A program made the position numbers and the translations under genes. Below are positions 51,930-56,910 of a DNA stretch of 56,910 nt, one piece after another. The notes under the pieces were generated by a model. It was not told where the DNA came from. It did not search any database and saw only the letters and a program-made list of their open reading frames with translations. Each line of letters begins with the position of its first letter. Position 1 is the stretch's first letter. Source of the stretch: Ignavibacteriales bacterium (GTDB lineage: Bacteria > Bacteroidota > Ignavibacteria > UBA10030); contig JACPUH010000093.1 of assembly GCA_016192345.1 (NCBI GenBank), positions 1 through 56,910 on the forward strand, in the 5' to 3' direction.

Positions 51930-53156
51930 CTAGAACAAGTGTCCGAAGTTCATAAAGAAACCGGTGACATCCCTACCAAACCCGATATCGAGCCGGACGA
52001 TGAAGGTGTCCATTTGCAGGCGGAGACCCGCTACCGGATTCGATTGCCAATTGTCCAAGCCGATCTCTTTCACCGAATGCCACACGTTTCCAGCATCGAA
52101 TCCAACTACGCCTCCAAGCCGCCAGATCAGAGGGAAGCGGGCCTCGGCGTTGAGCAATGCCATGATGCGGTCGAGAAAACGATCCTGCGGTGATCCCCGC
52201 AAGGATTGATTACCGCCAAGGGAAAGGAGCATTTGGGCCGGAAGGTTGGGGCCGGCAAGGGCTTGACCCTGAAACCGGAACGCCATGATCGTTCCAGGAA
52301 GGGGGAGGGGTGAGTACTGCTGGAAGGTACCCGAGATCCGGCCCAATTCAACGTTTGTCCACGCAGACCGTAGTGCGTACTCGAGTTCTCCCTGGAGAAC
52401 AACTCCTTGCGAAGGGTTGATAAAACTCTCCCTCGAATCATATCGGTACGCCAGGAACACGGAATAGTATTCGGCCCGGAAGGAGTTCTGAGAAGGAGGA
52501 AGAAGTCGCAATCGACTGGAATCGGAGAAATGAAGGTTATTGATCCCTTTGAACCGAAAGCCCGCCTGACCCACCATGAGCCGGGAAAATCCCCTGCTGA
52601 TCGTGATCGATGCTTCAAACGGCTCGCGGGTATACTGTTCGCGGTCCTGAAACAGTGAAGTATTGCCGATTCCAAAGAAGCTGTTCTTGATCCATTTGTC
52701 ATAGTCGAAAACGACATCCAGCGCGAAGGGGTACTGCGTTCCCTGGCGAAGCTCGAAATCCGGATAGGAGAACACGATCCGGTACCATCGCTCACCTTTC
52801 GTGGTGTTAAAGAGCAGGACGTCAACGGATTCACCCCAACCGAATTGATTCAGAAAGAAACCTTTCGCGCCGTATCCAAAACCAACATCGGTGTCATAGG
52901 AAAGGACCGGAAGAATCTCGATCTGTGAAGGTGACTTGGTTGTGGAATCAGCATTCTCCTGAGCCAGGGCAATGGAGTACGAGAGGAGAAGAGCCAGAAT
53001 CGAACGGTGAACAACTGCGTGCAGAAGATCTGCTTTTGGACGTTGTTGGCCTTGCCCGGAATCCGCCGGCAGGGACTGGCAGTCTCGATCGGACTGCGAG
53101 AGTTCTTTCGGTCTGCCGGCGGTCTGGATCAGGGTTTGGAACGTCCCGGGTTTCAT
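51930..53156 (-). CDS. Omp85-superfamily beta-barrel (BamA/TamA-like) without POTRA domains
   Basis: A 408-residue outer membrane protein. After an uncertain N-terminal 50 residues and a signal-like segment (SILALLLSYSIALAQ), almost the whole chain is a 16-strand-type barrel: GFGYGAKGFFLNQFGWGESVD (in part), LAYRYDSRESFINPSQGVVL, LSLGGNQSLRGSPQDRFLD (the RGF/Y-type lid motif of Omp85) and a terminal strand GFFMNFGHLF ending in Phe. There is no POTRA repeat, so it is not BamA itself. The family includes surface antigens and partners of patatin-type lipases. Third gene of the minus-strand operon starting at 54281. Confidence 0.82.
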   Translation of the reverse strand: MKPGTFQTLIQTAGRPKELSQSDRDCQSLPADSGQGQQRPKADLLHAVVHRSILALLLSYSIALAQENADSTTKSPSQIEILPVLSYDTDVGFGYGAKGFFLNQFGWGESVDVLLFNTTKGERWYRIVFSYPDFELRQGTQYPFALDVVFDYDKWIKNSFFGIGNTSLFQDREQYTREPFEASITISRGFSRLMVGQAGFRFKGINNLHFSDSSRLRLLPPSQNSFRAEYYSVFLAYRYDSRESFINPSQGVVLQGELEYALRSAWTNVELGRISGTFQQYSPLPLPGTIMAFRFQGQALAGPNLPAQMLLSLGGNQSLRGSPQDRFLDRIMALLNAEARFPLIWRLGGVVGFDAGNVWHSVKEIGLDNWQSNPVAGLRLQMDTFIVRLDIGFGRDVTGFFMNFGHLF

Positions 53157-53201
53157 GCGTGTGATTTCCCTTTGGTCCGGTCTAATATGGGAAAACGCGG
53201 A

Positions 53202-53753
53202 TCAGCGTGCAATGGCATAACCGAAGATGAAGGAGACCCTGTTTCCAATCGGGCTGGTTGCAAAGGCCAGGTTCAAAGGAATGCTGACCCCGCCATAATT
53301 AAACGATTTTCCGACGCTCATGATCAGCGAGGAACTGACCCCCTTCTTTCCGCCGGCGATAACGTTCGGCCCCATGCCGAATTCGTAGCCCCCGGGGAGG
53401 CGGATCCCCATAGCCAGGGTAAGACTCGGGATCACTTTTCCGTACTCCACGCCGCCGAGGAACGGAACGCCCTGGATGACGAAGGAAGGACCGCCGCCCT
53501 CGGGAATGATCTGGTATTCAAAATGCCACCCGAACTGGCTGATCACAGTTCCGATATTATGATCCTTGAGATTCTGGACGAGCTCGCCGTTGCCGGGGAT
53601 ATAGGTGACACCCAATCTGGGTCCACCAAGATTCCGTTCGGCAAAAGTTTCACGCCCCGGGTACACCGTATCCTGTGCGTGGGCACCCGATCCGGCAAGC
53701 ATAAACAGGGGAAGAAGAAAAGCCCTGGTGAGAGTAACGATCATGGAACGCAT
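53202..53753 (-). CDS. Small outer-membrane-barrel-like protein, unknown
   Basis: A 183-residue exported protein with a signal peptide (MIVTLTRAFLLPLFMLAGSGAHA in part) and a beta-rich body full of Gly, aromatic and alternating hydrophobic residues (YGKVIPSLTLAMGIRLPGGYEFGMG). It ends in RVSFIFGYAIAR. This resembles small eight-strand barrels, but no named family was recognised. ATG at 53753 has AACAGGAGG upstream. Second gene of the operon beginning at 54281. Confidence 0.65.
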   Translation of the reverse strand: MRSMIVTLTRAFLLPLFMLAGSGAHAQDTVYPGRETFAERNLGGPRLGVTYIPGNGELVQNLKDHNIGTVISQFGWHFEYQIIPEGGGPSFVIQGVPFLGGVEYGKVIPSLTLAMGIRLPGGYEFGMGPNVIAGGKKGVSSSLIMSVGKSFNYGGVSIPLNLAFATSPIGNRVSFIFGYAIAR

Positions 53754-53810
53754 AACGACCTCCTGTTGATGGTGAATGATGAAAGCCGATCGAATCGGCA
53801 AAATGTGTTC

Positions 53811-54281
53811 TCACTCCTCGAGGAGACGGAGCAGAGCATGTTTTTTATCAGCATTGGACAATCCGGTAAGGATGACCATACCTTCCTTCTCAAACCCTCC
53901 GATGACACTTCCGGCCACGGCTCCGAGCAATCCCCCCAACAATCCAGCCCGGAGCCATGGTGCACTGCTCTCACCGTTGTTTTCGACAGTCAGGCCCAAA
54001 AGCGCCCCCACTCCGATCCCGATCGCCGCTCCCACCACGGCATCGTTCAGCATCTCGGATTCCCTCAATAGTCGGATTTGCTCGACGGACGATAGAGGGA
54101 GGGCAATCATCCTCGATTGGGTCAGGACATTCAGGGTGTCATCTCCGACACTCCGGATGGCGACTTCATGCATGATCCTATGTCCCGAAAGCTTTACCCA
54201 GAAAATCTTATCTCCTGCTCGGGTAGTAAGGTTCTGCAGAACGAGCCCGGAGAGGAGGAAAACGAAGAATCGTGATTTCAT
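53811..54281 (-). CDS. Unknown exported protein with glycine-zipper-like helix
   Basis: A 156-residue exported protein: signal peptide (residues 2-22), a 50-residue soluble part, then two Gly/Ala-rich hydrophobic stretches (DAVVGAAIGIGVGALLGL and GLLGGLLGAVAGSVIGG) with GxxxG spacing typical of glycine-zipper helices. No named family. The ATG at 54281 has GGAG 7 bases upstream. First gene of an operon with two outer membrane genes, and its promoter carries the 11-bp repeat array seen at three other units. Confidence 0.65.
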   Translation of the reverse strand: MKSRFFVFLLSGLVLQNLTTRAGDKIFWVKLSGHRIMHEVAIRSVGDDTLNVLTQSRMIALPLSSVEQIRLLRESEMLNDAVVGAAIGIGVGALLGLTVENNGESSAPWLRAGLLGGLLGAVAGSVIGGFEKEGMVILTGLSNADKKHALLRLLEE

Positions 54282-54317
54282 GACCACACTCCAGATTTCT
54301 CTTTACAGACTTGTTGG

Positions 54318-54372
54318 ATGGTACTGGGAAAACCGGGGAAGTCGTGTCACTGAATTGTCAATCCTGTGTCAC
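54318..54372 (-). promoter_or_regulatory. Promoter with three 11-bp-phased TGACAA-type boxes (outer-membrane operon)
   Basis: On the minus strand the boxes read GTGACAC (54372-54366), TTGACAA (54361-54355) and GTGACAC (54350-54344), exactly 11 bp apart, with TACCAT (54323-54318) 21 bp after the last GTGACA. Confidence 0.65.
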
Positions 54373-54404
54373 ATGATACGAGCGCCTGCTGCACTCCGGT
54401 CGCT

Positions 54405-56303
54405 TTACTTCATGAGCAGGAGTTTCCGTGTGGCGACTTCGGACCCCGCATGCAGTTTGTAGAAATACACTCCGCTCGGCAATCCGTTGGCGTTCCAGGG
54501 GATCTTGTAGCTGCCCGGACTCAATTCCTCGTTGACCAGCTCTGCCACTTGTTGGCCAAGGATGGTGAACACGCTCAGCCGGACCCTTCCCGGGACCGGT
54601 ACCGAAAAGCCGATCGTGGTGGAAGGGTTGAAGGGATTAGGATAGTTCTGGTGAAGTTCAAAGGCCGTTGGGATCCCTTCACCCGTCAGCGAAACGTTCG
54701 TCGTTACGGTAGCGGTGCCCGCCCTGATCCGCCCCTCAACACTCGCGCGAATCGTGTCGGCTGCCGAGGTGTAAGCGAGCAGGACCTGAAATTCACTTGT
54801 ATCCGGATAAACGTGAAGGTTCTGATACGGGATCTGCAACAGATCCAGAAAGAGGGCAACGTATTCTGTTGTTGCCACGTTGTAGGTTGCCGAGGGATCA
54901 ATCGGCTGATCGCCAACCTTGACCTCGAGGAGTCGTTGGAACGGTGGATTGTTGGGATTGTAGATGTAGCTGAGCCCCGAGGCCTGAAGCATGAAGTCGT
55001 CTCCAACCTCAATCTCCGATAACCCAAATTCGAGCCCCTGCAAGAGCCCCATTCCACTGACTTCCAGAGTGGCAAGTCGGTAGTTCAGTCCATTGTCGGC
55101 GTTCAAGCCATAGCCGACCGCTCGGTAGAGGTCGGCCCCGACGATTGGCCCCTGGTACAGCGGATGGGCAATGGAGCCATTCGCCTCGATGCCGATCTCC
55201 GCACCGGTGGCTGTCCGTAATGCGTCGGTGAGGAGATTCCCCATCGGTGTGTCGCGCGGTCCAAACGTGAGAAGGGAATCGGGAAGCACCACCTCTTCCA
55301 GTTGTTGTTCCACGAATGCCACTTGCTGTGAATACACCGGACCATACACCGCTTCAATGCCCTGAATCAGTTGTGTGACGACTTCTTGAACGGATGGCTC
55401 CTCGGGGATGGGATCCGCAATGGGAATCGCTTCATAGCCAAGTAACCGGACCTGTGTGTCGTCGATGATCAATCTCAACTTGCCAAGGTAAAGGTAATAG
55501 GAAGCCGCCTGGACAACCCACGTATTCTCCCCCGCCACGTTCGTCACCTCGATCTCACGATCAAGCAGGAAATGATCGTGACCGCCGACGACGGCGTGAA
55601 TGCCGGGAACGTACGTTGCGACGAGCTTGTCGAGGGCCACGCCCATGTGGGACAAACAGAGGATCACCTGGCACCCGAGGGCTTTCAGCGTGTCGACATT
55701 GGCCTGTGCAATCTGGACAATATTGGTGTCGATGAAGGCCGGAGCAGGCTGCGAAATCAGGTTGGTTTGCGGTGTGGTCATGCCGAAGATTCCGACCTTG
55801 ACGTTTCCGACCTGTCTGACGACAAATGACTGGATGTACTTCCTGAGCGGTGCGACGGTTGAGTCGGGAAGAAGTGTGTTGGCCGAAAGGAGCGGGTATC
55901 CGGCGCTGTCGCCAAAGGCGGCCTCGAGTGAGGCGTACAATGCACCGGGACCAAGATCGAATTCGTGGTTCCCGACAGCCATCGCGTCGAAGCCAAGCTG
56001 CTGCATCAACTGAAACTCGGGTACTCCAAAATATTTGTTGAAAAAGAGATCCCCGACGAACAAGTCGCCTGCATGGAGCAGCAGGGTGTTCGGGTTGGTT
56101 GCCCTCTGAAGACCTATCAGGCTTGCGGCACGGGCAATCCCCCCGCGGGTCCCGGAGAGATCCTCACACCGCGGGCCAAGCGTCGCGAGGTTGGAATGAG
56201 TGTCGTTAACGTGCAACACCGTGAGTGTGTCGACCTGCGCTGGTGCCGAAACACACAACAGGCCGGTGATAAACAAAACGAGGAACAAGAGACGTAGTGC
56301 CAT
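54405..56303 (-). CDS. Type IX-secreted 5'-nucleotidase/metallophosphatase (UshA-like)
   Basis: A 632-residue secreted enzyme. Signal peptide (residues 4-22, ending APAQ), calcineurin-type metallophosphatase domain (25-300; HVNDTHSN, GDLFVGD, AVGNHEFDLG, CLSHMG and VVGGHDH are the metal and catalytic motifs), the 5'-nucleotidase C-terminal domain (about 320-510; GNLLTDALR, NGSIA, TTEYVA) and a type IX secretion signal (about 545-632, NYPNPFNPSTTI then SGVYFYKL). It hydrolyses nucleotides or other phosphoesters outside the cell. AAGGAGGAG precedes the ATG. Upstream lies a two-box 11-bp TGACAA repeat. Confidence 0.93.
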   Translation of the reverse strand: MALRLLFLVLFITGLLCVSAPAQVDTLTVLHVNDTHSNLATLGPRCEDLSGTRGGIARAASLIGLQRATNPNTLLLHAGDLFVGDLFFNKYFGVPEFQLMQQLGFDAMAVGNHEFDLGPGALYASLEAAFGDSAGYPLLSANTLLPDSTVAPLRKYIQSFVVRQVGNVKVGIFGMTTPQTNLISQPAPAFIDTNIVQIAQANVDTLKALGCQVILCLSHMGVALDKLVATYVPGIHAVVGGHDHFLLDREIEVTNVAGENTWVVQAASYYLYLGKLRLIIDDTQVRLLGYEAIPIADPIPEEPSVQEVVTQLIQGIEAVYGPVYSQQVAFVEQQLEEVVLPDSLLTFGPRDTPMGNLLTDALRTATGAEIGIEANGSIAHPLYQGPIVGADLYRAVGYGLNADNGLNYRLATLEVSGMGLLQGLEFGLSEIEVGDDFMLQASGLSYIYNPNNPPFQRLLEVKVGDQPIDPSATYNVATTEYVALFLDLLQIPYQNLHVYPDTSEFQVLLAYTSAADTIRASVEGRIRAGTATVTTNVSLTGEGIPTAFELHQNYPNPFNPSTTIGFSVPVPGRVRLSVFTILGQQVAELVNEELSPGSYKIPWNANGLPSGVYFYKLHAGSEVATRKLLLMK

Positions 56304-56344
56304 AACTCCTCCTTGTGTGAATGGCTGATTGTTGTAACGTGCAC

Positions 56345-56387
56345 AAGGTAGGAGTCCCTGTTTCGGGTCTTGTCATGGAATTGTCGA
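56345..56387 (-). promoter_or_regulatory. Promoter with two 11-bp-phased TGACAA-type boxes (5'-nucleotidase)
   Basis: On the plus strand, TTGTCAT (56370) and TTGTCGA (56381) 11 bp apart. On the minus strand ATGACA is followed after 20 bp by TACCTT (56350-56345). Same layout as the three other arrays, 42 bases before the start codon. Confidence 0.6.
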
Positions 56388-56509
56388 AGTACTGCAACAC
56401 ATGCATCATGATGAACTTCCGTTGCGAAGAGGGTTGAGGTGGGCGAAGCGAGCGGGGTGCAGGCGAGTATGGTGGCCTCGACAAAGGACAGACTCTTGGT
56501 CCAACGTAC

Positions 56510-56770
56510 CTATCCCGTGTTCGTTCTCTCGGGATCGGTGAGAAGCATGCTTGGGAGATAGAGAATTCGCCAATCAGCTTGTTGGTGCATTTCCATAATT
56601 TTCTGGAATGCAGATACATCGCCGGAGCGGCACTGCTCGATCAGTGTCGATACCGTCAAATCGGGTTGTGCGGTTCCGTCGGTCACCTGGTGGACGTCGG
56701 TCAATGTCTCCCTTTTCATGAAACGACACATATTTGGATTGGTTAAATCCTCTTCTGGATCGGAGGGCAA
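56510..56770 (-). pseudogene. Truncated sigma-70 region 2-like fragment
   Basis: An 86-codon frame whose middle part, STLIEQCRSGDVSAFQKIMEMH, resembles the start of region 2 in extracytoplasmic-function sigma factors. The match ends there, and the next 20 residues are unrelated before a stop. No ribosome-binding site supports the TTG at 56770, and region 4 is absent. A decayed sigma gene is the best reading, but chance similarity cannot be excluded. Confidence 0.35.
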
Positions 56771-56778
56771 GAGCCTTG

Positions 56779-56910
56779 ATGCGGCGGGGCATGGAGGGAG
56801 GGTTCACGCGCGTCCCGACCGCGGGAATCGTGTGGAATAGAGCGGTAATCCTCTATGATGATGGGAAGGCCATCAGGAACGCCGTTCACGAACGGCCGAG
56901 GATGACCTCC
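56779..56910 (+). other. Open frame running off the window end
   Basis: An ATG at 56779 opens a 44-codon frame with no stop before the window ends (RVPTAGIVWNRAVILYDDG in its middle). No ribosome-binding site and no recognisable family; it may be the start of a gene or nothing. Confidence 0.15.

Overview
The window reads as a gene-dense chromosomal piece of a bacterium from the Bacteroidota/Chlorobiota group, most likely an Ignavibacteria-like lineage. The evidence is a SusC/SusD pair, a secreted enzyme with a type IX secretion C-terminal signal (NYPNPFNPST), a bacillithiol-type YpdA reductase, atpD-atpC standing apart from the rest of the ATP synthase genes, and moderately high GC. Several clear promoters follow TTGACA-N17-TATAAT logic rather than the TTTG/TANNTTTG form known from Bacteroidia. 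The lineage is inferred; no marker gene was compared.

1-15.4 kb: partial oligopeptidase B, an RDD membrane protein, diaminopropionate ammonia-lyase, a small membrane-anchored protein, a bacterial GH47 mannosidase-like protein, a secreted M28 peptidase, class I fumarase, an alkyltransferase-like protein, a YbaK-type deacylase, aspartase, a carboxypeptidase-like-domain protein, a TIM-barrel protein, a SpoIIE-type phosphatase and a PHP-domain protein. 15.4-24.9 kb: a tiny reverse-strand gene, tRNA-Thr(CGT), a DUF4160 remnant fused up against a DUF2442 gene, ypdA, atpDC, a SusC/SusD pair and a GH18-like protein.

25-37.3 kb: a tightly packed series (alr, unknown, manC, rlpA, RpiB-like, DUF167, phosphodiester glycosidase, corA, M24 peptidase) with many ATGA overlaps, then a lytic transglycosylase, PAP2 phosphatase, thioredoxin-like protein and zinc dehydrogenase. 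37.3-42.8 kb: a repeat-bearing, mostly non-coding stretch with a GIY-YIG gene, then metH behind what reads as a SAM-II riboswitch with an intrinsic terminator, then a phosphoglycerate mutase.

42.8-56.9 kb is the most interesting part. A desaturase/DUF3108 operon faces a six-gene operon encoding an SDR, a UbiA prenyltransferase, a diacylglycerol-kinase-type lipid kinase, a ThiL-like protein, a serine-palmitoyltransferase-like enzyme and a B12-binding radical SAM enzyme. It looks like an uncharacterised lipid pathway. Next come an outer-membrane-protein operon and a type IX-secreted 5'-nucleotidase. All four transcription units have upstream arrays of TGACAA-type heptamers repeated every 11 bp, ending 20-21 bp before a TANNTT or TACCAT -10 box. 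This looks like one regulon controlled by an OmpR/PhoB-family activator. The motif resembles an inverted Pho box, and the gene content (lipid remodelling, outer membrane, 5'-nucleotidase) would fit a phosphate-starvation response. That last step is inference.
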